From Clavelina lepadiformis (lineage: Eukaryota > Chordata > Ascidiacea > Aplousobranchia > Clavelinidae), in the NCBI RefSeq assembly GCF_947623445.1, contig NC_135240.1:27962001-28026000 (forward strand): 64,000 bases of DNA, given 5' to 3'. Of the stretch, positions 44,671-55,434 are shown one piece after another; positions within the stretch are counted from its first letter, which is position 1, and each line of letters begins with the position of its first letter. The translations under genes and the position numbers were made by a program. The notes below the pieces were generated by a model, which did no database searches, was not told where the DNA came from, and saw nothing but the letters and a program-made list of their open reading frames with translations.

Positions 44671-45234
44671 CTAATCTTCAACAAAGTTTCGAAACTGTCG
44701 ATGGTTCTTCGAATTAACAAGTATGAAATTTATAATTTCGATGACTGTTTTTATGACATCTTCGTATTTGAAATATTTGGCTACAAGATATTCACGATGG
44801 ATAATGCAATGTAAAGGGAAGAACTCTGGAAAGTTAGGATCAGATTTCATCAGTCCACTTAATCCTTTATGTTTACCCACCATTGCTAGTGCACCATCAG
44901 TTGCGACGCTGACGAATTTATTAAGTGGCACATTGGCTCTTGTTAAAGCTTCATTGAGTGCATTTTTAATATCTATTCCACGAGTCGTTTCTCTTAATGC
45001 CACCAAGTTTAACAATTCTTCTTTAACAGTCATATCTGATGAAATGTATCGAACAAATATTGCTAGTTGTGGATTATCTTGAATATCGGTTGATTCATCA
45101 AGAGCTAAACTAAATGCAACTGAACTTTTCAAGTCATTTTGAACCGTAACTTTAATATCTGCACTGATCTGGGATATGCGCCTTTGTGTCGCTTCACTCG
45201 GTCTGCATATGTGAGATGCGCGGCCATTCTTCAC
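44671..45234 (-). pseudogene. hAT transposase, N-terminal/central part
   Basis: 187 residues: SADIKVTVQNDLKSSVAFSL, LDESTDIQDNPQLAIFVRYI, then VSVATDGALAMVGKHKGLSG and FPLHCIIHREYLVAKY, matching the first half of the catalytic region of GTF2IRD2-like hAT transposases. The frame ends at FRNFVED, followed by a stop and more matching sequence (APSDVSLYG) up to the nested insertion. With 43101-43490 it formed one gene. It lacks the middle and cannot act. Confidence 0.85.
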
Positions 45235-45954
45235 CTATATTTCGCAGACGTTAGGTCTTCACTTTTCTTCACTTTTCAACAATCTACTGCTTTCCAAGAC
45301 CTTTTCCTCCTTCCAAGTTTTTTGATCTCTTTTTGACTTTGCTTTTACGGATAAAAACATACGCAGACCAGATTACAATCACTTTATACTGTTGTAAATA
45401 GCCCATTGTCTATTTATTATGAATCAGCTCTTGCTTTGGTTTTGCTTTAGATACTTTATGCATCCTTAGTTTAGACAAATGTATTGAACAGTTTTTGTTG
45501 TGTCTTATTTTCAGTTTTTTTGGCAGTGAATTGTAATTAGCTCATTTCACTTTTCAGAATAGGCTAGGTCTGTGTTCAGATTTTTTTCTTTTTTACTACA
45601 ATAAATTTTAACTTTTTGTACAATAATGCTTAATTTACCTACTAGAGTTCTTAAGGCCATAGTTGACATACATCTTGCAACAATATTTTTGTTTCAGATT
45701 TGTTTACTTTGTCATGTAAGTGATTGAGTGTCGTTTGAAAACTTGAACTTCAATCAGCAAAGCTAGGGATGAATTTGTTAAAAACTTTGTTATACTTTGT
45801 TTTTCTAAACATTTATCACTTTCTTATGTTAAGCTAATGTTTTATGCTGCTCTCTTTTGTTTTGTATGCTGTATGGAAGCATAAATATGACGACATAGAC
45901 ATCAGCTAAGTTATTTTACAGGATTGTGTTACTATAAATATTTAAAAATCAACA
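45235..45954. other. AT-rich gap, then finger-gene spacer
   Basis: From 45235 to about 45640 I see nothing recognisable; no matching hAT right terminus was found. From about 45645 the common spacer starts, with donor-like GTAAGTG at 45716, the conserved block at about 45845-45910 and acceptor ATTTTACAG at about 45920. Confidence 0.5.
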
Positions 45955-47127
45955 ATGGCTGAGTGTGAAAACTTAAATCAAAAGATTGAACAAAAATACA
46001 ACGATTGCAACATGTCAGCTTTGAAGTTTTCTGATAAAGAAAAGACAATTTGTAAAAACATTAAAAGCAATATTGGATGTTTGATGGCAACTAAGGAAAA
46101 AGACAAAGGAAAACATTTTTGCTGCAAAGTTTGTGATAAATCTTTTAAAAACAAATCAAACTTGAATTCTCATTCTAGGACTCACACTGGTGAGCAGCCA
46201 TATCAATGCCGGATTTGTTGCAAATCATTTTCAGAAAATGGCAATTCGCAGCGTCATATGAAAGTCCACACCGGAGAGCTTCCTTATCAATGCGATGTTT
46301 GCTGCAAATCATTTTCCCAAAATAGCAATTTGCAGCATCATATGAAAGTCCACACTGGTGAGCAGCCATATCAATGTCGGATTTGTTGCAAATCATTTTC
46401 ACTAAACAGCAGTTTGCAGCGTCATATGAAAGTTCACACTGGAGAGCGCCCTTATCAATGCGATGTTTGCTGCAAATCATTTTCACAAATCGGCCAATTG
46501 CAGCGCCATATGAAAGTCCACACTGGAGAGCGCCCTTATCAATGTGATGTTTGCTGTAAATTTTTTTTGCGAAGCGGCCATTTGCAGCAACATATGAAAG
46601 TCCACACTGGAGAGCGTGCTTATCAATGCGATTTTTGCTGCAAATCATTTTCACAAAACAGTAATTTGCAGCGTCATATGAAAGTCCACATTGGAGAGTG
46701 TCCTTATCAATGCGATGTTTGTTGCAAATCATTTTCACAAAACAGTAATTTGCAGTGTCATATGAAAGTCCACATTGGAGAACATCCTTATCAATGCAAA
46801 ATTTGTTTGAAATCATTTTCACAAAACAGCAATTTGAAGCAACATATGAATGTCCACACTGGAGAGCGCTCTTATCAATGCGATGTTTGTTGCAAATCAT
46901 TTTCACAAAACAGCAGTTTGCAGCGTCATATGAAAGTCCACATTGGAGAACGTCCTTGTCAATGCGATGTTTGTTGCAAATCATTTTCACGTAACAGCCA
47001 TTTGAAGCGACATATGAAAGTCCACACTGGAGAACGCCCTTATCAATGCAAAACTTGTTTGAAATCATTTTCACGTAACAGCCATTTGAAGCGACATATG
47101 AATGTCCATACTGGACAGCGCCCGTAA
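45955..47127 (+). CDS. B-type C2H2 zinc-finger protein, 12 fingers
   Basis: Encodes 390 residues and has the longest array in the window. The leader is short: MAECENLNQKIEQKYNDCNM, a Lys-rich stretch and the first finger at about residue 50. Twelve fingers follow in 28-residue steps to HTGQRP-TAA. Fingers 11 and 12 share SFSRNSHLKRHM, evidence of finger duplication. The first 60-odd codons of the usual leader are gone, and the ATG arose where gene 55435 has ATT (TCAACAATGGCTGAG versus TCAACAATTGCTGAG). Nuclear DNA binding is inferred. Confidence 0.9.
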   Translation: MAECENLNQKIEQKYNDCNMSALKFSDKEKTICKNIKSNIGCLMATKEKDKGKHFCCKVCDKSFKNKSNLNSHSRTHTGEQPYQCRICCKSFSENGNSQRHMKVHTGELPYQCDVCCKSFSQNSNLQHHMKVHTGEQPYQCRICCKSFSLNSSLQRHMKVHTGERPYQCDVCCKSFSQIGQLQRHMKVHTGERPYQCDVCCKFFLRSGHLQQHMKVHTGERAYQCDFCCKSFSQNSNLQRHMKVHIGECPYQCDVCCKSFSQNSNLQCHMKVHIGEHPYQCKICLKSFSQNSNLKQHMNVHTGERSYQCDVCCKSFSQNSSLQRHMKVHIGERPCQCDVCCKSFSRNSHLKRHMKVHTGERPYQCKTCLKSFSRNSHLKRHMNVHTGQRP

Positions 47128-48169
47128 TGAAATATTTGGTTTAAGTGTTAATGAGATCTTTTGGAACTGTCTGGAAATTTTTTGGTATATCTTTACAGTC
47201 AGAGCTGCAGCAATGTTAGCATTAATATTTCCTCCATATAAAGCAGGTTCTATGATTTGTTATTTATGTCAAGATTATTATGTTTTGCCGTATCAAAATC
47301 TTGCTTCATTTTTTAACATTTGCAAAAGTCGTATTACGAAATGTGAACCATTTTTGGATGTTTGTTTCTTTTTGTCTTGATTTTTGCTGATGCCAATGTC
47401 TTTAGATTGATGTAATAGTTTTCCCAGTTTCTTTTTCTTTCTGTATTCATGTCATATGCAGTTTCCTGGTATTCACATTCATTTTCTTATTAAACACATC
47501 ATAAGTATAAACCGCACTTTGTACAAGTATGACGTGCCAACCAGGTTGTAGAGTGGTTTACGTTGCATTAAAATCAATCAGTAATCTGATTTCACAAGAA
47601 CTTTGCTTTTGACTTTTTCTGAAATATTCAGTTAACGAGTTTGTTTGATCCGTTACAAACGTAGAGGTTTCAATCATGAATTTTAACTTCAAGGATTATT
47701 CTTCTTGAAGAAATGAAGAAATCTAAAACCACGAACAGTTCAATGCTAATTGAAGAAATATTGGAACAATAACATGAAAAGTCTGACATTGACATTTGTA
47801 TTAAGGAAGTTCATTCGGAGTTTGCATTTGTTTATCTTTATATTGAAGCTATCAAAGACGAGTCAATGGAGGATTGGGACATATTTTGATTGTTGCGACA
47901 CTGTTCTTGAATACATCTAATTTTTGAACAGATTCTATATATTGACTACATTTTTACAGTTTTGCATGTTTATTTCCTTTCCTCAGCAAACAGGTTACAA
48001 ATATAAAAATGTGAAATATAATTTTGAAATGTCTTTCAAATGGTATTGTCAATTGTCCTAATTAGGCGCACTTTTTTGGAAATTATCCAATTACAAGTTT
48101 GCTTGTGCATCAAATTGCAATAAGTCACACTTGGGTGATAGGTGGTACTTTAATACACTTACTGTGCTT
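47128..48169 (+). pseudogene. Relic of A-type leader and diverged block P sequence
   Basis: The first part is a diverged match to 32400-32990. An A-type start relic lies at about 47527 (ATGACGTGCCAACC). A later piece at 47700-47893 reads LLEEMKKSKTTNSSMLIEEI, a stop, then SDIDICIKEVHSEFAFV and KDESMEDWD before another stop, clearly the A-type linker. No finger follows. Confidence 0.7.
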
Positions 48170-49310
48170 TCACATGACGTCAAAACATGTTCTAATTGTT
48201 CAACTTTTAATTGTTCTTAAAAGTCAGATTGCAATAAACAATATAATTGTGGTATACACTAACCAGAGTGTAAATGTCAGTTTCTCTTCAATTTGAACGT
48301 TCATTGCGTGGTTTTCGTAAGGACAAAGCTTGGACTCACTTTCCATAACATGCCGTAAAAAAACATGTTTCAGATTTTGTAATAGTGGCGCATTATCCAC
48401 ACCAAATGTTTTGACCACAAACCCAATTTTTGCTACTTTCAAGGCAATTTTTAGCTTAAGTTTGCACGCGACCTAGGACGTTAGGTTATTCAAGCACTCC
48501 AACCGGTAGGGTAATTCCCAGGCTTACAAAACAAAAACAACCATACAGCTCTCTGATTGGTCTAGCCTGGTATTTAAATGTTTTTGTCAACAGAATCATA
48601 GAAATCTTAATTTTACCCTGTTTGACGGGACTCCACATCCAATACAGCTGCGTATGTAATATACTCAAAAGATACGAAGCACTTGTCACGCAAAATTAAG
48701 TAGCGCCTCTGAAACTCATTGTAAGACGCTCTTCGACAACAATGTTAAAGAATTTTAGAATAAGTTTAACCAAAGATTTGCCCAAGATGTTTACTCCTTG
48801 TCTAAGGCATTGAATGTTTTCATCACCACCACCGGCACAATGTTGGCGAAATAGCTGAGAGATCGTCTGGGTAGTGTTGCTTTAGTCCAAAAGCAGCTTT
48901 CATACCTGTCCAAGTTTTATGATATAGATTTTGCATTAATGTGATCGCAATTTCACATATTTGTTACAGTAAGTTCTGTGGAAAATCTATGCATTACTTC
49001 GCTTAGCGAAATGGTAAAAGTAATGGCGGGCAAGGAAACTATATATTCGGATACAGTATAAGGAAACTATATATTCGATTTCAGTATAAGGAAACTTAAT
49101 CAAGCGTAAATTTTCTGATTTAAGATTTACTTACCCTGCATGTTTAGTTTTCTTGTTTGCAAGTTAAGCTTTTCACCTTGAAAGTTTTCTCTCAAACCGA
49201 CGGTATCTCCAAGGTTTTTGAGCGGAAAACGCAGAGGCATGCGATGTTTATCTACGTCACAATGTCTTGAACAAATGCGGTACGATACCGGTTTTGTAGC
49301 TGACATCAAA
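48170..49310. repeat. Block Z, copy 3
   Basis: Full-length match to 34690-35800, with the TTCGCTTAGCGAA palindrome near 49000 and about two units of the 28-bp repeat at 49030-49095. No gene. Confidence 0.8.
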
Positions 49311-49586
49311 CAACAGATGCAGCCGACCTCAGTTTGTGATGCAATAAATAGACCAACATCTGTAACTTTTGTACATATATAATAAGATAGATAGATTCGA
49401 GTATATAGGCATTCCATAAAGTTACAGTATCATACTTTTCAGCCATTGAATACCAAACCTTTAAACTTTCATTCCCTAGTTTGTCTTCTACGGAGCAAAG
49501 ATAACCGAATGTGAAATACGAATATACAAGCACCGACTTTAATATATATATTATAAGAACCGTGTTCTTCGATTATATATGCAAGT

Positions 49587-49760
49587 ACCGGCCATAATTT
49601 GTTATAGATAAGCACCAGGTTTTACGTATAAGTAATCACCGGCCTTAAATTGTGTTGTGTAAGTGCCGAGTTTTACGAATATGCCAATACCGGTCTTTAA
49701 TTGTATGGTATAAGCACCGAGTTTTACTAAGATCCAAACACCGGGTTTTATGAATATACA
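49587..49760. repeat. 51-bp tandem repeat, about 3.5 units
   Basis: The motif ACCGG recurs at 49587, 49638, 49689 and 49740, exactly 51 bases apart, within diverged units that also share a GCACCGAGTTTTAC-like part. No coding role is visible. The 240 bases before it (49311-49586) show nothing recognisable. Confidence 0.8.
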
Positions 49761-49801
49761 AGCATGGCCGTTTTTAGTCTCTACTGGAAATGATAATTCT
49801 A

Positions 49802-50321
49802 GGGGAGACCGGAGTTAGTTGGACAGCGGTGTTAGTTGAAAAATTACAGTTTTAGTACTCCCCGAACATCTTTGTAAATCTTTACTGCCCCTTAGTGATT
49901 GAAAACGATGTTATCTATTCGCCATGTTAATTTTATTGGTCTCAGTCTCAGAGTCAGAGCAGAAGCATAAGAGTGGTACACGATTTTCTGTTTTTTACAC
50001 TTTGAACTAAATTTCGAGCTTGTTGGTAAATATCGACACTTTTAAATAGCCTACTGTATATAACAAATTGATATATTTTCAAACTAACCCCGTGTATAGT
50101 TTTCCAACAAACCCCGGCTTCGGGGTTAGTTAAAAAATGTGACTGATGTCTGAAAAAATAAAGTTTGTGCGTAAACCTGTAACAATTTCTGGTCAGTTTT
50201 TGTAATAAGTTGTTGATCAGCGTAGTCATTATGCCAGACTAGATAAATGTTTCGAGGATCATTCTGAATTTTGGTGGCTTAAATTTTCCTAAAATTTGAT
50301 CCAACTAACCCTGGTCTCCCC
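49802..50321. mobile_element. Inverted-repeat DNA element, 520 bp
   Basis: The left end GGGGAGACCGGAGTTAGTTG and the right end (CCAACTAACCCTGGTCTCCCC) form a terminal inverted repeat of over 20 bases. TA flanks both sides (49800-49801, 50322-50323), so the target duplication is probably TA. There is no transposase. Its right half is also present at about 41930-42197. I do not assign a superfamily. Confidence 0.7.
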
Positions 50322-50652
50322 TATGTGATGTCTATAAAATGGATAATGATTTACAGTACTAGCGAGCAAAGGGCTTTAAGCAAATTGTAAATTGGAGTAG
50401 TTCTGTATAGGCCTAATTCTATGGAAGTTTTTCAAAAGGCCGAGGTGTTTGCACTGCGCTATCACTGACTGTTTTTGTAAATATTTGTATTTTAGCGGTA
50501 TCGATGAATAAGCTTGCCTTGGCTAATTGCCTACCGGTGCCGTATAACATAAGGGAATAGGGTAGCCCTTCATTCGAGTAAGAGTTGCATGATTCAAAGC
50601 AATTGATTGATTGATACATACTTTTTTACAAAAGCAGGTGTTAGGCCTAGTG

Positions 50653-51166
50653 CAGGGGTCGGCAACCTTTTGCACTTAAAGAGCCATTTTAACCGATATT
50701 CCACAAAATAAAAATCACTGGGAGCAGCAAAACTATTTTCACAATAAAACGAAAACGACACTCTGTAACAAAACTGTCATGTGTCGCATTTATAAAAGCA
50801 GTTAATTCAGTAAGAAAGCAATGAAAGCAAATGAATTTGTCCACGAATCGTTGAACGTTCTGTTTTCTTCAGACCCTTTTCTTTTGTTAGATTTACTCAT
50901 AGTTGGTTGGCTGTTACAGCCTGCGCACTCTCTAACTAGTCTAACTGCTGCTAGTAGACTGCTAAAAACAACCTTTATGTTAATCGACTAATTATGACGT
51001 CACAACTAGAATGATTTTATGCTTTCATTTACTATAATGTGCTCAGTGAGATAAAGGCGCGAGTGTTCTTCTGTTTGTTTCTACTGTAGCAATAAATTAA
51101 TAAGAGCCGCATCAGAAGGATGAAAGATCCGCATGCGGCTCCGGAGCCGCAGGTTGCCGACCCCTG
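50653..51166. mobile_element. Non-autonomous hAT element, 514 bp
   Basis: Ends CAGGGGTCGGCAACCTTT and AGGTTGCCGACCCCTG, with an exact 8-bp duplication GCCTAGTG at 50645-50652 and 51167-51174. It lies in the part of copy B that is missing from copy A. No coding capacity. Confidence 0.9.
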
Positions 51167-51453
51167 GCCTAGTGTGAAAGACACGAAAAGATATTTTATG
51201 AAACCTAATATAAACCATATGTAATATATATATACCATACCTTTCAAACATATTCGGATGTCCTACGAAAGCAATCATTATGAATAATGACTTAGACCAG
51301 GGGTGGGCAAATGTATTCAATGGAAGAGCCATTTGCAGAAAATACAAGCACCAGAGAGCCTCGAAATTATTTCAATACAAAAACGGAAATTTTAAAATTT
51401 CAGCAATAATAACAGAATTGTAATATTACAAAACGGTAATAATTAACACAATA

Positions 51454-52349
51454 CAGTGAGAGTGAGACCTCGTTAATCTGGACCACTTCGTTTCGCCAAA
51501 AAATGTCGGTTTAGCGGGGTTTCCGGATTGTTGGAAAGTAAAAAATTGATCAATCTTGCAAATGCAGTTCCGTGTTTAAAACGCAGTATGCACCTTACTC
51601 CAATTCTAAGTACCGAGTTTCTGGATGGACAGCAACTAAAATAAAATTATATTTATTGTATGATCCGACCAAGTGTTGAACCCCAGAACCAACGTATTAA
51701 AGACGAATGCTCTAAGCCAGAAGTGGCGAACATGCGGCCGCAAATCGGTTTGACAATCGCTCTTGCATGGCGAAGCATTCCGGCAGGACCAGCAGTCTTG
51801 AACTTTCTTTGGCCTGTTTCTAATCTTTGCGCAATGCGATATCAAAAGCTGATAGCACGATTGAGTTGTAGCAGCATGTTTTCGATAGATTGCCGCACTC
51901 AACCGATGTACTGTACGTATTTTTTTGCGACCGCGGAAGCGTTGTTTGTTACTGTTTATGAACAATTTATTTTTTCGTTTCTAAAATGCTAAATACACAG
52001 CTAAATTTTATACAAAGCGCAATGCTGTGTAGTACTATACTTTTGAATCAATAAAGACCGCAGCGTTATTATGCGTAGTTAATCGGCTATTGTTTCGTCA
52101 ACTAACTACATACATACTGTATTAGTACAACCGTGAATCATTTTCGCTTAACTGTTAATAATCCTGTTTATCGGATTTTATTGTTATTGATTTAGCACAT
52201 TTGTTCCAAAACTTTTGTGTCGGAGTAAGACAGCGGGGTTTCCGGATTAATAGGGGTAAAATGCATAGGAAGAAATCCGTTCCCGGCAGTTTTGTGTCGG
52301 ATAGCGGGGATTCCGGTTCATCGGAGTCCGGATTAATGAGGTCTCACTG
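51454..52349. mobile_element. pogo/Tc1-like non-autonomous element, 896 bp
   Basis: The left end CAGTGAGAGTGAGACCTCGT and the right end (CCGGATTAATGAGGTCTCACTG on the plus strand, inverted) share CAGTGAGA...CCTC.TTAATC.GGA. TA flanks both sides (51452-51453, 52350-52351), as for Tc1/mariner and pogo elements. It contains no recognisable transposase. The right part is also in copy A (to about 43029). Confidence 0.75.
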
Positions 52350-52521
52350 TAATAATAACGGTAATAACAAATTCAAAAGGACAATATTTTTCAAAATCAG
52401 TCTTTTGTTTGATTTGCTAATCTCTAAAAAATTGGACGATATGTTGTTAAAGCTATGCGAATTACTTCTTCCAGGTGTTCATTTGTTAAGGTTACACGCT
52501 GCTTTGATTTAATAAACTTCA

Positions 52522-52812
52522 TTACAGAGAATAAAGATTCATAGCAATACGTTGTGCTAAATACAGAAATGAGTCTTGAACTAATTTTTGAAGTTCTGGG
52601 TATTTACTCTCTGGAACCTGTCGCCAGAACTCAACCGTAGAGTGGCATTGGCTGAAACTTTTTAGAGCCATATCTTCTTGCATTTCGATCAGCTCCATTT
52701 CAATAGCACATGTGTTTGTGACAAGCGGTTGGCGAACTAGATGGCCATCACTGACGACATTAACACTGAATGGATTTACAAGGAATGCCAAGCATGGTAT
52801 TAGCTCCTGCAA
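52522..52812 (-). pseudogene. hAT transposase C-terminal part, frameshifted
   Basis: Same protein segment as 43101-43490 (FLVNPFSVNVVSDG, EMQEDMALKSFSQCHS, FWRQVPESKYPELQKL), but a frame change after LQKL leads to VQDSFLYL and a stop, losing the CESLFS dimerisation core in this frame. Confidence 0.85.
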
Positions 52813-52814
52813 AT

Positions 52815-53900
52815 CACTCGATATTTAATCACACACTTACAGTATCAAAAATTGCATGTCTACACACGAAAAACAAATATAAACTTGAAAAGAAATTGTT
52901 AAAATGATTAAACATTGTCTGCGCAGATTAAATTGATAAAATGTAAAATTAATTATGTTGTTATTGATTTTGATTACATGAATTCTTATGTACTTGACAT
53001 TTCTTAGCGGTAACATTAATTCAGGTTAATTCGCATACAATGCTGCCCTTGTCACAAATAGTTTCTCTGACTAATAATTAAATGATATTCCACTTTATAA
53101 CTGGCACCCAATTTTGTTCAACTCTTCTCAAAGAGAATTGAGGTCTCTGTTTATCAACTCTTCTTGGACTTGTGCTACAAGCGATCGAGCGACTATACTT
53201 TTACAACATACATAGATTTATTTTCCCATTTTTTTACGATATTTCGATATTTTTACGATATTTCATGTAAACCGAACGGTTTGGTGACACTTAATCACGC
53301 AACGCTTAATTACTAGGACATTTAATCACGCGACACATAATCACTAGGACATTTAATCACGCGACACTTAATCACACATTTACAGTATCGGCTACCGTAC
53401 ACACTAGGTAACAATGTCATGCATGGGAAATGTAAGCAATTGCACAAAGACAAACGAAAATCTCGCTTGACAGATAACGGTCAACTGTGTTTTGCACGCG
53501 CAGTTTCAGTGCATTATACCGCATTGGAATAGAAGGTTGAGTACCAGCAATTCCTTGCAGAAACGTTGCATGTTGCATTTGAATATCTTTTTCAATTCCC
53601 TGTATGAAAGTCCACAATGTCGGGTGGTGGCATTGAAAAAGCACTTGGAGACCAAAATGCCAACCTTCGACTGCATTCTTGCAATGCAACCTGTCCCGGC
53701 TTTGTAATGATTCCAACTTTCGATTGGAAAGATGGCAATGTACACTCGACATTTGGCCCGTGACTAGTAAAAGGTTGCTGATCCCTGATATAGACAAAGG
53801 TGCTGTCCAAGTGCTGTCGCGTCAAAGTGATTATGTGTCGCCTGATTAAGTGTCCAAGTCCCGTGATTAAATGTCCAAGTGATTTTGTGTCGGTTATTAA
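52815..53900 (-). mobile_element. MULE-like element, copy B, cut by piggyBac insertion
   Basis: Parallel to 43495-44640, with motif clusters at about 53284-53380 (forward) and about 53820-53896 (inverted). The minus-strand frame 53417-53797 (126 residues) has VEGWHFGLQVLFQCHHPTLW and IQGIEKDIQMQ; 17 residues present in copy A before VEGWHF are deleted. The right end stops at a TTAA (53897-53900), where piggyBac sequence begins. Confidence 0.6.
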
Positions 53901-54884
53901 CACGTTCATTGCGATGTGACCCACCGTTGGGTCATGAGTAAAGTTTAGCTACTGCGATGTGACCCACCGGTGAGTCGTACGAACAAAATCACTGTTTTTT
54001 TTAAAGTTCACTGCGATGCGACTTATTATTGTTTCATGCGTAAAATTTTGCTACTAAGTTGTGACCCACCGGTGGTTCTTACGAAAAAAATTACTTTTAT
54101 TATTTTTTTGCCTTTTTTCCTGTTTCACAATACTTGTTCAACACAGACAAATGGTGAAACGTTTTGTAATTTTGTTATATTGAAAAAGAACATACAGCTT
54201 GCTTTTCGACCAATACAGTGCTATTTGGGGAAGTTTGTGTATTCCCATATAAAAAAAATTCCTATGAACGTCTTGATTTCAGATGAGGAGGTTGGTTTCC
54301 AGGAATTTAATCGTGAATTGCGTGTTACAGTTTGTCCTGCAATGAACTTACAAGCGTAACGGTTCGTTTCTCTCACCATTAGACTAATGATGTCATCTGA
54401 TATAAATAGACTGAATACGTCTATTGGCCAAACTTTACCTTCGTGTGAAGGTTCAGCCTGAATGCAAAGAGTTTCTTGACCAGTGAATCCAAAATTCCTC
54501 TGCCTAACACTGGTAGCAGTCCAGCTATTTTGTAGCGTGGCTAAACCAGAAGTACCATCTACCATGCCTGTGGTGGTCACAACAACTTCTGCCGACGTAT
54601 CTTCCTCTTCATCCTGTTCTATACTTGTACTGCTGCTATCACTTGGTTCATACACTGAATCATCTGACTCCTCTTCATCTGAACTAAAATCCTCATCTGA
54701 AGACTCCTCAAAATTAGCAGCACTTCTACCGTAAAACGATGCAGGATCCATTTTGCAACAATTGAGACAGAAATTACTTACAATATATTACCTACGATCT
54801 ATCACACGCAAATAGTTAAGTTTTACTCTATAAGTTGCTTAAAATTATGTGACCCACCAGTGGGTCAAATCGCACTGACTACAG
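53901..54884 (-). mobile_element. piggyBac-like element, internally deleted, 984 bp
   Basis: Bounded by TTAA at 53897-53900 and 54885-54888, the piggyBac target site. Inner ends share the inverted motif GCGAT.TGACCCAC..(T/G)GGGTCA. Palindromic GACCCACCGGTGGGTC-type boxes occur at 53918, 53961, 54063 and 54851. Only the N-terminal third of a transposase is inside, so it is non-autonomous. Confidence 0.88.
54221..54751 (-). pseudogene. piggyBac transposase, N-terminal fragment
   Basis: 176 residues: MDPASFYGRSAANFEESSDE, a long Asp/Glu/Ser-rich stretch, then FTGQETLCIQAEPS, PIDVFSLFISDDIISLMVRE and TNRYACKF, and SWKPTSSSEIKTFIGIFFIW, the start of the DDE_Tnp_1_7 family. It stops before the catalytic aspartates. 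The acidic N-terminus is usual for the family. As a source of a DNA-cutting enzyme it is dead. Confidence 0.88.
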
Positions 54885-54888
54885 TTAA

Positions 54889-55434
54889 CAGGAGAATTTA
54901 ACACAAATGATCACCAGAGAAGTTATGACATTTTAAAAAGCTATTTGGACATGAATCTATGTTTAAAAATCATTTACATTTTATTCTTAAGGATTTTGTT
55001 GTTTAATGATTCATGTTTTGAAATCATTTTTGCTACAACATTTCAAGATTATTTCCTTGATTCAAAGACTTATATGTTTAAGGCCATAGTTGACATACAT
55101 CTTGTAACAATATTTTTAGAATTGGACTTTTTCATACTTAAATGATTGAGTGTCATTTAAAAACTTGAACTTCAATCAGCAAAGCTAGAGATGAATTTGT
55201 TAAAAACTTTGTTATAACTTGTGTTTCTGAACAGTTTTAACTTTTGAATCTTAAGTTATTGTTTTTTGCTGCTCTCTTTTGTTTTGTATGCTGTATAGGT
55301 GCATAACCATGACGACATAGACAACAGCTAAGTTATTTTTACAGGATTGTGTAACTATAAATATTTAAAAATCAACAATTGCTGAGTCTGAAAACTTAAA
55401 TCAAAAGATTGTACACAAATACAACGATTGCAAC
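54889..55434 (+). other. Finger-gene spacer upstream of 55435
   Basis: The common spacer, starting right at the piggyBac TTAA. The donor-like site is mutated (CATACTTAAATG), the conserved block lies at about 55270-55340 and an acceptor TTTTTACAG at about 55344. The shortened leader (GCTGAGTCTGAAAAC) follows, without ATG until 55435. Confidence 0.55.

Larger units (their letters stand above)
51298..52814 (-). mobile_element. hAT element, left end and 3' part of transposase, copy B
   Basis: A hAT-type terminus CAGGGGTGGGCAAATG starts at 51298, and the coding part at 52522-52812 reads towards it. Between them sits the pogo-like insertion. The right portion, with the N-terminal transposase half kept in copy A, is missing here because the segment ends in the nested MULE-like and piggyBac elements. 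Confidence 0.65.

Noticed and set aside
46175..47074. Long minus-strand open frame (299 codons) across the finger array, also seen opposite every other B gene
   Set aside because: It mirrors the finger codons (repeating KMICNKHRIDK pattern) and exists only because the repeat lacks stops on the other strand. No independent start or domain.
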